A stretch of DNA of 42,391 nucleotides from Chloroflexota bacterium (GTDB lineage Bacteria; Chloroflexota; Dehalococcoidia; Lucifugimonadales; UBA2985): NCBI GenBank assembly GCA_028877205.1, contig JAPPHY010000002.1:123351-165741 (forward strand), given 5' to 3'. Positions 18,656 through 27,775 of the stretch are shown one piece after another. Within the stretch, counting starts at the first letter, position 1; the number at the start of each line of letters is the position of its first letter. The notes under the pieces are model-generated. The model was not told the DNA's origin. It ran no database searches and saw only the letters and a program-made list of their open reading frames with translations. A program made the translations under genes and the position numbers.

Positions 18656-19063
18656 CTACTCGACGATCTTCCACTCGTGGATCAGCTGGCCGGGCGCCAC
18701 CTCCTCGAAGATGACCTCCACGGCCGCGCCTATGGGCACCTGCCTTACTGGAACACCCGGCAGGTTGGAGTAGAAGTTGATCTTTGGGTCATCGTCAAGC
18801 TCGATGAAGGCCAGGTTGAACGGCTGGTCCTCCACGCGCCGCGCCAGGTGGATGTCCATCATCACCACGTAGGTGGAGATGCGGCCCCGGCCGCTGGTCT
18901 CCTTCCACCCAAGGTTCTCCGAGCCGCAGTCCAGGCAGGTCGGCTTGGGTGGGTATTGCAGCGTTGGGCAATCAGCGCAGCTCTGGACCACCAACTTCCG
19001 CTCGTTGACGGCATCCCAGAACGGCTTGCTAAGGTCGTCCGGAACCGGTATCAGCTTCGGCAT
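18656..19063 (-). CDS. DUF35/OB-fold zinc-ribbon protein (acyl-CoA binding partner)
   Basis: A 135-residue protein. The rubredoxin-like zinc ribbon uses CADC near residue 30 and CLDC about 14 residues later. The OB fold (GRISTYVVMMDIHLARRVEDQPFNLAFIELDDDPKINFYSNLPG) follows. DUF35 proteins bind acyl-CoA and partner thiolase-like enzymes. A GAAAGGAGACAGG ribosome site precedes the ATG. It lies between the double CoA-transferase and the thiolase-like gene in the same orientation. Confidence 0.88.
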   Translation of the reverse strand: MPKLIPVPDDLSKPFWDAVNERKLVVQSCADCPTLQYPPKPTCLDCGSENLGWKETSGRGRISTYVVMMDIHLARRVEDQPFNLAFIELDDDPKINFYSNLPGVPVRQVPIGAAVEVIFEEVAPGQLIHEWKIVE

Positions 19064-19127
19064 GTCCTGTCTCCTTTCGTGTGCGGCGGCGCGCCATCCG
19101 CGCCGGTCGGTTCGGTGATTGCGGCCG

Positions 19128-21593
19128 CTATCGAGCCGCTATGGGGTTTACCTCTTCCCAGTTGACGATGTTTCGCTCCTGGTAGTCGTCGATTTCCTGC
19201 TGGCTATAGCCGACCTCCGCCATGACTTCGGCGGTGTGCTGGCCGGGGTACGGGGCGCACCGGTAGCTCGCGGACATCTCAGAGAAGTGGACGATCATCC
19301 CGTTGCGAAGGTACTTCCCGAAGCGCGGGCTCTCGTTCTCCACCTCCACCGCCAGGCCGAGCTCCTGCGCGTGCGGGTCGTCCATGAAGAACTCCTCGTC
19401 CTCGCTGTAGCTTACGCGGACGCAGGCGACGTCCTCAGTGGTCAGCAGCGTTTCCCACTCCGCAGCCGTGCGCGTGGCGAACACCGCGGCCAGCTGCTCG
19501 ATGAGCTCCTCGTCGTGCGACCTGCGGGCCGCCGGTGCGAATCGCGGGTCGCCAATGAGGTCCGCGCGCCCGATGGCGTTGCACAGCGCCTGCCACTCCT
19601 CCTCGAACGGGCAGGCAAGGAACACCCACCCGTCGCTCGCCTCGTAGATCCTGTAGAGGGCGTGGAGGCCGTAGCAGTCCGCGTCGGGCACTGCGTAGGG
19701 CGGCCGGCCCTGGTAGTCGTAGGCCTCGTCGTGGTTGGCCCAGGCGTTGGCGCACATCATCGTCACCTGGATCGACTGGCCCTCGCCGGTGCGCTCCCTG
19801 TCCCACAGTCCCAGCATGATCGCCGTTGCGACGCCCTGCGATGAGTTGGGATCGGGGTTGCCCTCGTTGGCGCGCATCATGCGGCGGGACATGTCCTTGA
19901 TCTCGTCCATGCTCATGGGCTGGTAGGTGGGGTATGGCATGCCTCTGCCGGCCTGCCTCAGAGCGCCTCCGAACAGCGCGCCGGGTATGGGGTGCGCGCC
20001 CGGTCGCCGGCTGTGCGGGCCTGTTGCGCCGTAAGCGCCTACGTAGACGTGCACCAGCCGGGGGTTGATCTGCCTGCACGTTTCGTAGTCGATGCCCAGG
20101 CGGTCCGGCACGCCCGGCCGGAAATTGTGCAGCAGAACGTCGGCTCGGGCCACCAGCTTGTGTACCAGCTCGCGGCCCTCCTCCGTCTGGAGGTCGACGC
20201 GGATGCACTCCTTGCCGGAGTATGTGCGGATGTTGTTGAGATTCACCGCGCCCACGCCAGGCATGCCGCGGCCGGGCACGGCGTCCACCTTGATGACGCG
20301 TGCGCCCAGGTCAGCGATCATCACGGCACCGTACGGCCCAGCAATCACGGTCGAGAAGTCAAGCACGGTGACGTCCTCGAGCGGGTGCTTGGGCATGGGA
20401 TGGCTGCCGTTGGAGCTAGCGCCCGCCACGACCGCAGGCTCGCGGCCGGCAAGCTCGGCGAGCACCTCTTCCGTGTGCTGTCCCAGGTCGGGGGCTGGGC
20501 CGCCGACCTCGCCGGGGTTGTTCTTCAGGTCCGCCAGCACGCCGACCACCTTCATGGGGCCGACGCGCGGGTCCTCGATCTCGACGACGTGGCGATTGTG
20601 CACGAACTGCGCGTGGTTCATCGCCTCGACGGTGTGCAGGAACGGCTCGCCTGCGATGTCGCCGTCCTCCACGTAGATCTCCATCCACTCGTCGAGCGTC
20701 TTCTCCTGCATGCGCTCCAGGATCAGCTCCCGCAGTGCCTCCTGGTTCTCAGGCGTGAGGGCGGACGTGTTCTTGAACCTGTCGTCCTCCAGCACCCAGC
20801 CGAGCCCAATTGCGCGCAGGTGCGCGTGCAGCAGCCGCGGGCTGAACTGGATGTTTGCGTGCTGCAGCCAGCGGCCGTCGCCGGTGCGTACGGGGATGTA
20901 GCCGAGGTTGGGCAGCGTGCGCGGGCCGGGCAGCGTGTTGGGGAACTTCTCCGGGTCGATGCGCGTGAAGTAGGTGGACAGCTGCCGTCCGCCGTAGTAG
21001 GGGATCATGCCCTGGAGCACGCTGGTGTCCACCCGCTGGCCGCGTCCGGCTCGTGCCCTGGCTCGCAGTGAGGCGAGGATGCCACGCACTGCGCCCTGGC
21101 TTGCGGCCCACGTCCCGGTCTGCACGGCCACGTACGCGGGGCCTTCCCGGTCGAGCTGGCCGGCGAAGTTGTGCATGCGACCGCTTCGAGCGGCGATCAC
21201 GCCCTCGTAGCCCTTCACGTTGCTGAGCGGGCCGCTGCGGCCGAATCCCGAGATTGAGCAGTAGATGAGCCGTGGGTTGAGGGCGGAGAGCGTCTCGTAG
21301 TCGACGCCGAGGCGCTCGGCCTCGCCGGGCCGGTACGACTCGACGAGCACGTCGGCCTGGGCGGCGAGCGTCTGCGCCTTCTCGCGGTCGGCGGCGTCCT
21401 CCAGGTCGAGGACGATGCCGCGCTTGCCGCGGTTCCACGCAAGCCAGGTGGGATGCGAGCGGTAGGGGCTACCGCCGGGCGGCTCCACGACGATGACGTC
21501 GGCGCCGAAGTCGGCCAGGACCGCCGTTGTGAGCGTTCCCGGCATTCCGAAGCTGAAGTCCAACACAGTCAGTCCGCTACAAGGTCCAGGCAT
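19128..21593 (-). CDS. Tandem family III (CaiB/BaiF) CoA-transferase
   Basis: An 821-residue protein made of two complete CaiB-type halves. The first (about 1-390) begins GLTVLDFSFGMPGTLTTAVLADFGADVIVVEPPGG and contains LDLEDAADREKAQTLAAQADVLVESYRPGEAERLGVDYETLSALNPRLIYCSISGFG. The second (about 405-821) restarts DVTVLDFSTVIAGPYGAVMIADLGARVIKVDAVPGRG. Such enzymes move CoA between carboxylic acids. Most family III enzymes are homodimers of interlaced subunits, so the fusion could fold as an internal pseudo-dimer. I could not place the catalytic Asp in either half at the usual spacing. A GAGAGGAGG ribosome site precedes the ATG. It is the first gene of the operon with DUF35, thiolase and pfkA. 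Confidence 0.9.
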   Translation of the reverse strand: MPGPCSGLTVLDFSFGMPGTLTTAVLADFGADVIVVEPPGGSPYRSHPTWLAWNRGKRGIVLDLEDAADREKAQTLAAQADVLVESYRPGEAERLGVDYETLSALNPRLIYCSISGFGRSGPLSNVKGYEGVIAARSGRMHNFAGQLDREGPAYVAVQTGTWAASQGAVRGILASLRARARAGRGQRVDTSVLQGMIPYYGGRQLSTYFTRIDPEKFPNTLPGPRTLPNLGYIPVRTGDGRWLQHANIQFSPRLLHAHLRAIGLGWVLEDDRFKNTSALTPENQEALRELILERMQEKTLDEWMEIYVEDGDIAGEPFLHTVEAMNHAQFVHNRHVVEIEDPRVGPMKVVGVLADLKNNPGEVGGPAPDLGQHTEEVLAELAGREPAVVAGASSNGSHPMPKHPLEDVTVLDFSTVIAGPYGAVMIADLGARVIKVDAVPGRGMPGVGAVNLNNIRTYSGKECIRVDLQTEEGRELVHKLVARADVLLHNFRPGVPDRLGIDYETCRQINPRLVHVYVGAYGATGPHSRRPGAHPIPGALFGGALRQAGRGMPYPTYQPMSMDEIKDMSRRMMRANEGNPDPNSSQGVATAIMLGLWDRERTGEGQSIQVTMMCANAWANHDEAYDYQGRPPYAVPDADCYGLHALYRIYEASDGWVFLACPFEEEWQALCNAIGRADLIGDPRFAPAARRSHDEELIEQLAAVFATRTAAEWETLLTTEDVACVRVSYSEDEEFFMDDPHAQELGLAVEVENESPRFGKYLRNGMIVHFSEMSASYRCAPYPGQHTAEVMAEVGYSQQEIDDYQERNIVNWEEVNPIAAR

Positions 21594-21937
21594 CGCATCC
21601 TCCTCTCCCGCGTGCGCTTGTGCGCCGCAGTCCGGTTGTTACACCGCCGTCGTTCTGCTATGTGGCTTCGTGTTTTTCGGCTATTTGGATCTGCTCCGAT
21701 GTTTCCTGGTGGTACCCCGACTCGCCCGACAAGGCATCATTAGGCTTGGGCGAATTCGGATTTACCGATGCCATTATGCCACCAGCCATCGCTCGATTCA
21801 AGCAGACGCCCAAAACAGGCACGTTGGAGCCAGGCCGGTTGGGGTTAGCCAGCTACTGCTTCCACGAGCGTTGGGGTGTATCCTTAAGTGGGGCGCTGAT
21901 TCGCCAAGCCGTCCCCGCAGTCGCATAGAGGAGTCGG
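21594..21937. other. 344-base divergent intergenic region
   Basis: The region between the CoA-transferase operon (minus) and the DUF2867 gene (plus). It should carry both promoters, but I find no convincing -35/-10 pair. A 102-residue open frame here lacks codon bias and a ribosome site and is not taken as a gene. Confidence 0.5.
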
Positions 21938-23419
21938 ATGGAACACTCAGGGCTGGTCCTGGTCACCGGGGCCACTGGGTACATAGGCGGCAGGCTGGTG
22001 CCCCTTCTGGTAGAAGCTGGGCATCGAGTGCGCGTCCTCGTTCGCGACGAGTCCCGCGTTCGATCCAGACCGTGGTCCGACCAGGTGGAGGTAGCCACCG
22101 GCGACGTCTTCGACCCCGAGTCCCTATCGAAGGCGCTGGCAGGCGTGGACTACGCCTACTACCTGATTCACAGCATGGCCAGCGGGCCTCGTTACCACGA
22201 CCTGGACGTGGAGGCTGCGCGCAAATTCGGCGAGGCGGCTTGGGCGGCCCGCGTCAAACGGGTCATTTACCTGGGCGGCCTGGGTGACCCGAAAGCCAAC
22301 CTCTCCCGCCATCTGCGCTCCCGCCAGGAGACCGGAGAGGCGCTGAGGGAGAGCGGCGTCACCGTGTCCGAGTTCAGGGCCGCCGTTGTGGTCGGGTCAG
22401 GTAGCATATCGTTCGAGATGATTCGGCACTTGGTGGAGCGTCTTCCGGTCATGGTCTGCCCCAGGTGGATCTACTCCCGCATCCAGCCCATCGCAGTCGA
22501 TGATCTGTTGGCGTACCTGGTCGTGGCGCTGGACCTGCCCCAGGACGCCGAGCCCATCATCGAGATCGGCGGGCAGGACGTGACTACCTACAAGGGGCTG
22601 ATGCTCGGCTATGCCAGGGCAAGAGGACTCAGGCGGCTGCTCCTACCGGTGCCCGTCTTGACCCCTCGCCTGTCCTCCTACTGGGTGCACTGGGTGACGC
22701 CCATTCCTGCCGGCATCTCCAAGGCGCTCGTGGAGGGGCTGCGCAACGACGTGGTGGTCACCGACACCGTTGCGGCCACCACATTCCCGCACATCCAACC
22801 TCGCGGCTACGCCGAGGCCATTGCCGGCGTGACGCGAGACCTCGATGAGGGGAGGATCGACACGTCGTGGAGCGATTCGGCGGGCAATCGCTCAGCGAGC
22901 GGTGAGCCGGTGAGGCTGGAGTCTCGCGAGGGCATGATCATCGAGCGCCGCCGCCTGTCGGTTTCGGCGCCGGCCCGGGACGTGTATCGCGTGTTCACCG
23001 GCATCGGCGCGGCAAGAGGCTGGTTCTTCGCGAATTGGACGTGGCGGCTGCGCGGGATGGCAGACCGCCTGCTCGGCGGCGCAGGTCTGCGGAGGGGGCG
23101 GCGCCACCCGGACGACCTGCGAGTGGGAGACGCCGTGGACTTCTGGCGGGTTGAGGACCTGGTCGCCGACCGCCTCATGCGGCTGAGGGCGGAGATGAAG
23201 CTACCCGGCCGCGCCTGGCTGCAGTACGAGGTGTGGGAAACGGAGGACGGCGAGACGCACCTGGAGCAGACCGCAGCTTTCATCCCCAAGGGACTGGCTG
23301 GACTGCTGTACTGGTACGCGCTGTATCCCGTTCACTCCTGGATTTTCGGTGGACTGGCCAAGGCAATATCCGGACGCGCCGAACGGCTGGCTGCTTCACG
23401 AGGCAGACTCAACGCGTAG
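21938..23419 (+). CDS. NAD(P)-binding SDR protein with C-terminal DUF2867 domain
   Basis: A 493-residue fusion. The N-terminal atypical short-chain dehydrogenase (about 1-290) begins LVLVTGATGYIGGRLVPLLVEAGHRVRVLVRDESR, a TGxxGxxG nucleotide loop, with YYLIHSM and VKRVIYLGGLGD strands of the NmrA/epimerase-like group. The C-terminal DUF2867 domain (about 315-480) contains SVSAPARDVYRVFTGIGAARGWFFANWTWRLRGMADRLLGG and LRAEMKLPGRAWLQYEV. The substrate is unknown. A GAGGAG ribosome site precedes the ATG. Convergent with the ABC-F gene, 23 bases apart. Confidence 0.88.
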   Translation: MEHSGLVLVTGATGYIGGRLVPLLVEAGHRVRVLVRDESRVRSRPWSDQVEVATGDVFDPESLSKALAGVDYAYYLIHSMASGPRYHDLDVEAARKFGEAAWAARVKRVIYLGGLGDPKANLSRHLRSRQETGEALRESGVTVSEFRAAVVVGSGSISFEMIRHLVERLPVMVCPRWIYSRIQPIAVDDLLAYLVVALDLPQDAEPIIEIGGQDVTTYKGLMLGYARARGLRRLLLPVPVLTPRLSSYWVHWVTPIPAGISKALVEGLRNDVVVTDTVAATTFPHIQPRGYAEAIAGVTRDLDEGRIDTSWSDSAGNRSASGEPVRLESREGMIIERRRLSVSAPARDVYRVFTGIGAARGWFFANWTWRLRGMADRLLGGAGLRRGRRHPDDLRVGDAVDFWRVEDLVADRLMRLRAEMKLPGRAWLQYEVWETEDGETHLEQTAAFIPKGLAGLLYWYALYPVHSWIFGGLAKAISGRAERLAASRGRLNA

Positions 23420-23442
23420 GGACACCGCTTTCTCCGGTGATT

Positions 23443-25428
23443 CTAGATGGCCTTCAGCGCCGCCAGCTCACCGTCGATGGTCTCCGCTTCCAGTGACAGC
23501 CTCTCCCACTCGTCCCAGAGAGACCCTGCTTCCTCCTTGAGGACGCGGTACTCCTCTCCAGCGGTCGCAAACTCGGCCGGGCTGAGCGACCTGTCGGGCT
23601 GAGAGAACATGGCCTCCAGCTCCGATATGCGGGCCTCGCGGTCGGACAGCAGGCCGTCTATCTCCGCGATCCGAATCGCCAGGATGCGGGCCTCCTTGCT
23701 GAGCGCCCGGCGCCGCATCTCCTCCGCGTTGTGCGGCCGGCCAGAGCGCCTTCTGATCGGTGGAGCGTCCGGGGTTGCGTCTGCTGCCGTCCCATCGTCC
23801 GACGGAGCCGCGCTTGCGCTTTGGGCCTCGGACTGCTTCGTGTACAGGTAGGCGTCGTAGTCGCCGGGGTAGACCGTGGGCCGCCCAGAGTCTATCTCGA
23901 TGATCTTGTTCGCCACCTGCCGGATGAGAGTCCGATCGTGCGTAATCAGGCAGATGGTGCCGTGGTAGTCATCTAGGGCGTCCGCCAGAATCTCCCTGGA
24001 GGCGATGTCCAGGTGGTTGGTCGGCTCATCCATGAGGAGCAGGTTGCTGGGCTGGAGAAGCAGCTTGGCCAGGGCGACCCGCGCCTTCTCTCCTCCCGAC
24101 AACACTGAGATGGACTTGCGAACGTCGTCACCGCTGAACAGGAAGCCGCCGAGGGTCGTGCGAAGGTTCTGCTCCGATTCCATCGGCGCCGCCTGCTGCA
24201 GCTCCCCGATGACCGTGTTCGCCGGGTTGAGCAGCTCGAGTATGTGCTGCGCGTAGTAGGCCGCCACCACGTTGTGGCCGAGCCTTCGTCTTCCTTCGTC
24301 GAGTGGGAGGACGCCCGCGAGCATCCTCAGCATGGTGGTCTTGCCTGCGCCGTTCGGACCGACCAGGGCAACGCGGTCGCCACGCGAGAGCACCAGGTTC
24401 ATGCCTTGGTAGACGGCGTTGTCGCCGTATGACTTGCTCACGTTGGTAAGCGATATGACCTCGGCTCCGCTGCGCGTCGGCTGCGGAAACGAGTAGCGGA
24501 CTCTCCTGGTCGCTCTTGGCAGCTCGATTCTCTCGATCTTCTCGAGCTGCTTCAGACGGCTCTGCACCTGGCTGGCCTTCCTTGCCTTGGCCCGGAACCG
24601 CTCGACGAACCGCATCTGCCTCTGGATCTCGCGCTCCTGCCTGGCCGCGGCCGCCTGCTTGACCTTCAGCATGCTCTCGCGCGCAACCAGGTATTCGTCA
24701 TAGTTGCCCTTCATGAGGACAGGCCCGTCCTCCTCGATGGCGAGCACCCTCGTTGCGACCTGGTTCAGGAATGCACGGTCGTGAGACGTGACGATCACTG
24801 CGCCCCGGAAGGAAGCGAGGTACTTCTCGAACCACAGGTTTGCATCGAGATCAAGATGATTGGTCGGCTCGTCCAGGAGCAAGAGGTCCGGTCTCTTGAA
24901 CAGCAGCCTGGCAAGGCCCGCCCGCATGACCCAGCCGCCGCTGAACTCACGCATCGGCCGGGCAAAGTCGCTCTGCTTGAAGCCAAGGCCGGAGAGTATC
25001 GTCTTGGCCTCATGTTCCCTGTCGCCGCCGCCTGTTGCTTCCAGCGCCACTTCGAGCCGGCCGAGATCCTTCAATAGGGCGGCCTGTTTCGCTGAATCGC
25101 GCTCCGTCGCGAGAGCCTCTCGAGTGTCATTGACCTGGTCGATGAGGGCAAGCTCGTCGGAGCGGGCGTCAAGCACCTCCTGGAGCAGCGGCTTGCCGGT
25201 GAACGCCGCGGGCTCCTGCCTGAGATAGCCGATGGAGAGGTTGCGCTGCCTCGAAACGCTCCCCGTGTCCGACAAGATGTCGCCCGCGAGGATGTCCATC
25301 AGCGTGGTCTTGCCGGACCCGTTCGCGCCTATCAGCGCAATTCGGTCTCCGGCGGTCACAACCAGGCTGAGGCCGCTGAACAGCGTCCGGGTAGAGTAGG
25401 CCTTGCTGACTTCCGATGCGATTAGCAT
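23443..25428 (-). CDS. ABC-F family ATPase
   Basis: A 661-residue soluble ATPase with two ABC cassettes and no membrane segment. The first has GANGSGKTT, the signature [15 protein letters not shown] and [13 protein letters not shown]. The second has [24 protein letters not shown] and [14 protein letters not shown]. The two-cassette linker (about 235-320) is basic and helical. The C-terminal extension (about 530-661) is a predicted coiled coil, as in Uup/EttA relatives. ABC-F proteins act on ribosomes in translation or antibiotic protection. The subfamily is not assignable from sequence alone. It is the last gene of a three-gene minus-strand set. Confidence 0.93.
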   Translation of the reverse strand: MLIASEVSKAYSTRTLFSGLSLVVTAGDRIALIGANGSGKTTLMDILAGDILSDTGSVSRQRNLSIGYLRQEPAAFTGKPLLQEVLDARSDELALIDQVNDTREALATERDSAKQAALLKDLGRLEVALEATGGGDREHEAKTILSGLGFKQSDFARPMREFSGGWVMRAGLARLLFKRPDLLLLDEPTNHLDLDANLWFEKYLASFRGAVIVTSHDRAFLNQVATRVLAIEEDGPVLMKGNYDEYLVARESMLKVKQAAAARQEREIQRQMRFVERFRAKARKASQVQSRLKQLEKIERIELPRATRRVRYSFPQPTRSGAEVISLTNVSKSYGDNAVYQGMNLVLSRGDRVALVGPNGAGKTTMLRMLAGVLPLDEGRRRLGHNVVAAYYAQHILELLNPANTVIGELQQAAPMESEQNLRTTLGGFLFSGDDVRKSISVLSGGEKARVALAKLLLQPSNLLLMDEPTNHLDIASREILADALDDYHGTICLITHDRTLIRQVANKIIEIDSGRPTVYPGDYDAYLYTKQSEAQSASAAPSDDGTAADATPDAPPIRRRSGRPHNAEEMRRRALSKEARILAIRIAEIDGLLSDREARISELEAMFSQPDRSLSPAEFATAGEEYRVLKEEAGSLWDEWERLSLEAETIDGELAALKAI

Positions 25429-25449
25429 GTCAATAGTTGCCGTGCACCG

Positions 25450-25998
25450 CTACGGCGCGTTGACCATGTCCAGCAGCGTGAGGACGGTGCGCCAGTTTCG
25501 CATGGTGCTCACGGTCTGCAGCCGCGCTTCCAGGTACGCATTGGTCAGCTTGCTGCCGGCGACGCCGTTGGGGTAGTGGAGATAGACATCGCGTCCCCGC
25601 ACCTCAAAGGCGTCAGGCGGCGAACGCAACGGGTCCAGGCTGGCCACAGCTTCCGCGCCGGGAGTGTCTTGCAGAAACGCCACGTGCAGAAGCCGCGGAT
25701 CGCCGGAGGTATCGAAAGGATTCGAGTCCGCGACCTCTTGCATTTCCTCTTTCGAACGCACGACGACGGCCGTCTCGAAACCCAACCGTTGGCGAGTGGC
25801 CTCAGTCACGATCTCAGGCACCCGTTCGGCCAGCTCCTGCGCCGCCTCGAATACGACGTTGCCGCTCTGGATGTAGGTCTGCACCGCCGCGCAGCCCGCC
25901 TCGGCGAACATGTCTCTGAGGTCAGCCATAGGCAGCCTGTTCTTGCCTCCGGCGTTGACTCCTCGAAGGAGTGCCACGTATGAAGTCGCGGAGCGCAA
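25450..25998 (-). CDS. DUF1697 family protein
   Basis: A 182-residue protein matching DUF1697: SYVALLRGVNAGGKNRLPMADLRDMFAEAGCAAVQTYIQSGNVVFEA, then SKEEMQEVADSNPF and VYLHYPNGVAGSKLTNAYLEARLQTVSTMRNWRTVLTLLDM. Function unknown. The family start requires the LLRGVN block, so the only fitting initiation codon is the TTG at 25998, one base from the stop of the upstream gene. Tight spacing implies co-translation. No strong ribosome site is visible. Confidence 0.9.
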   Translation of the reverse strand: MRSATSYVALLRGVNAGGKNRLPMADLRDMFAEAGCAAVQTYIQSGNVVFEAAQELAERVPEIVTEATRQRLGFETAVVVRSKEEMQEVADSNPFDTSGDPRLLHVAFLQDTPGAEAVASLDPLRSPPDAFEVRGRDVYLHYPNGVAGSKLTNAYLEARLQTVSTMRNWRTVLTLLDMVNAP

Positions 25999-25999
25999 G

Positions 26000-26518
26000 C
26001 TATGGCCCGGCCCACTCGAATGCCAGAGTGGCGTATCGCACGAAGATGCCGCCGCCGGGGGCTCCCAGCGGGCCGTTCACCGCCAGCAAGGCGATGGTGT
26101 GTTGTTGGCCAGGAACGGCGCTGGTAGTGACGGGGACCCTCTGGGGCACGTTGAAGCCCTGAACGGCTCCACGCTCCCGGTTCAACTCGCCGTCCACCCA
26201 GATCTCGCCGTAGTCGTCGATGCATGTCTCAAACTGCACTCGCACGCCGCTGACCGGATGCCCGTCCACCGTCTCCGGCATGGTGACGTTGATGCGATAC
26301 CACCCGAAAGTGAATCCCTGTGACTCCCTTTGCATCAGGTCGCCGCATACTTCCCATGCCGAATCGTCGTAGTCCAGCAGCCGGGCCGGGCTGCCCTCCG
26401 ACTGCTCTACGAGGCCCTCGTTTGGCTCGCCCGGCACGTACCCTCGGGCGAACCTCCACTGGCCTTTGACCGCTGCCTGTCCCGCTGCGCTTTCCAGGGC
26501 AAGAGTTGCTCTCGGCAT
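26000..26518 (-). CDS. Galactose-binding-like (GH2 N-terminal-type) domain protein
   Basis: A 172-residue protein of one beta-sandwich domain. Features include GQWRFARGYVPGE, WYRINVTMPETVDGHPVSGVRVQFETCIDDYGEIWVDGELNRERGAVQGFNVPQRVPV and a final QQHTIALLAVNGPLG block, a pattern like the sugar-binding domain of family 2 glycoside hydrolases, standing alone here. There is no catalytic domain. The ATG at 26518 has an AGAAGGAGAG ribosome site. A longer start upstream is unlikely. Likely transcribed with DUF1697 and ABC-F. Substrate unknown. Confidence 0.75.
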   Translation of the reverse strand: MPRATLALESAAGQAAVKGQWRFARGYVPGEPNEGLVEQSEGSPARLLDYDDSAWEVCGDLMQRESQGFTFGWYRINVTMPETVDGHPVSGVRVQFETCIDDYGEIWVDGELNRERGAVQGFNVPQRVPVTTSAVPGQQHTIALLAVNGPLGAPGGGIFVRYATLAFEWAGP

Positions 26519-26756
26519 CGTGCTCTCCTTCTGTCCGAGTATCCACTGCATTCTACAATAATCTCAGCAACCGGCGTGAGATGGGTTATTCGACAGCCCG
26601 CAAAGAGGAAGACCGACTGCGGTCGCAGCAGGGAAATCTCTCGTATAGCCAAAGAAGCGAGTTCGAAGTAGAGTACGCTTGGGCGCGCCTCCTGGCATGT
26701 CTTTTTGCATCCATTCATGGCGCCGATGGAATACTGAGCTAAACCGGAGAGCCGAC

Positions 26757-27677
26757 ATGAGCAATGTCTTCGACGTGGTCATCATAGGCGGTGGCACAAC
26801 CGGGCTGAGCGCCTGCATCTACACCCTTCGATACGGCCTGAGCACATTGCTCGTTGAGGGCACGGTCTTCGGCGGGCAGATCATCAACGCCGACACCATC
26901 GAGAACTTCCCGGGCTTTCCGCAGGGAATCAAGGGGCCGGACCTGGTAGCCGCCCTCCAGGAGCAGGCGTCAGACCTCGGCGTGGAGTACGGTTTCGGCG
27001 AGGTGCAGTCGCTAGACGTCCAGGCTCAGCCCATGTCGATTCGCACCGAAGGCGATGAGTTCCTGGCAAGAACCGTCATCATCGCGACCGGCGGCGAGCG
27101 CAACAGGCTGGGAATACCCGGCGAAGATGAGTTCGAAGGGCGCGGCGTCTCCACTTGTGCCACGTGCGACGGCTACTTCTTCGCAGACAGCGAGGTGGCG
27201 GTAGTCGGAGGAGGCGACACCGCGCTCGACGAGGCCCTGTACCTGACCGAGATGTGCAGCAGGGTCACGCTGGTGCACAGGGGAGATCGACTCACGGGCA
27301 GCAGAATTCTCCAAGACCGCGCCCTCCGCAACCCCAAGCTGGACGTGCGATATGGCACGGTGGTTGAGTCGATTGTCGGTGAGGATGTCGTTCAGGGCGT
27401 CGTGCTGCGCGACGTGGGGACAGGTGAGGCGACAGAATTCTCGATGGCGGGGGTGTTCGTATGCGTTGGGTATCACCCAAACACCCACGCGTTTTTGGGC
27501 ACGATTCCCATGGATGACGGAGGTCACATAAGGGTCGACCTGAAGATGGCCACGGAAGTCCCGGGGGTGTTCGCCGCAGGAGATTGCCGCTGGCACTCGG
27601 CGCGCCAGTTGGCCAGCGGCGCAGGTGACGGAGTTACTGCCGCTCTGTCCGCCTACGCCTACCTGTGCGGCGCGTGA
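26757..27677 (+). CDS. Thioredoxin reductase-like flavoprotein
   Basis: A 306-residue member of the low-molecular-weight TrxR family. The FAD-binding loop is VVIIGGGTTGLSACIYTLRYG, the redox-active pair is Cys134-Ala-Thr-Cys137 in CATCDGYFF, and the second nucleotide loop is VVGGGDTALDEALYLT. The C-terminal FAD block is VFAAGDCRWHSARQLASGAGDG. In standard TrxR the NADPH 2'-phosphate site reads HRRDxFRA. Here it is HRGDRLTG, so cofactor preference may differ. A CCGGAGAG ribosome site precedes the ATG at 26757. No thioredoxin gene is adjacent. The next genes encode the UGSC selenoprotein pair, a plausible redox partner. Confidence 0.9.
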   Translation: MSNVFDVVIIGGGTTGLSACIYTLRYGLSTLLVEGTVFGGQIINADTIENFPGFPQGIKGPDLVAALQEQASDLGVEYGFGEVQSLDVQAQPMSIRTEGDEFLARTVIIATGGERNRLGIPGEDEFEGRGVSTCATCDGYFFADSEVAVVGGGDTALDEALYLTEMCSRVTLVHRGDRLTGSRILQDRALRNPKLDVRYGTVVESIVGEDVVQGVVLRDVGTGEATEFSMAGVFVCVGYHPNTHAFLGTIPMDDGGHIRVDLKMATEVPGVFAAGDCRWHSARQLASGAGDGVTAALSAYAYLCGA

Positions 27678-27697
27678 TCCATCGCTTCGCTCTTCAC

Positions 27698-27725
27698 TTG
27701 ACACCCATTCGCCCTCAGCTATAAT
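27698..27725 (+). promoter_or_regulatory. Consensus sigma-70 promoter of the selenoprotein operon
   Basis: Perfect TTGACA (27698-27703) and perfect TATAAT (27720-27725) separated by 16 bases. It is the best match in the window. Transcription would begin near 27732, about 44 bases before the GTG at 27776. Confidence 0.8.
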
Positions 27726-27775
27726 CAAGCCAGTCCGCCGTGGTTAGTCGAAAATACCTTCCGCAGGAGGGTCTG

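Noticed and set aside
19119-21071. Plus-strand frames of 241 and 359 codons inside the CoA-transferase
   Set aside because: They lie opposite a clear two-domain enzyme and show no motif.
21620-21928. A 102-codon frame in the intergenic region before the DUF2867 gene
   Set aside because: No ribosome site, poor codon bias and no recognisable domain.
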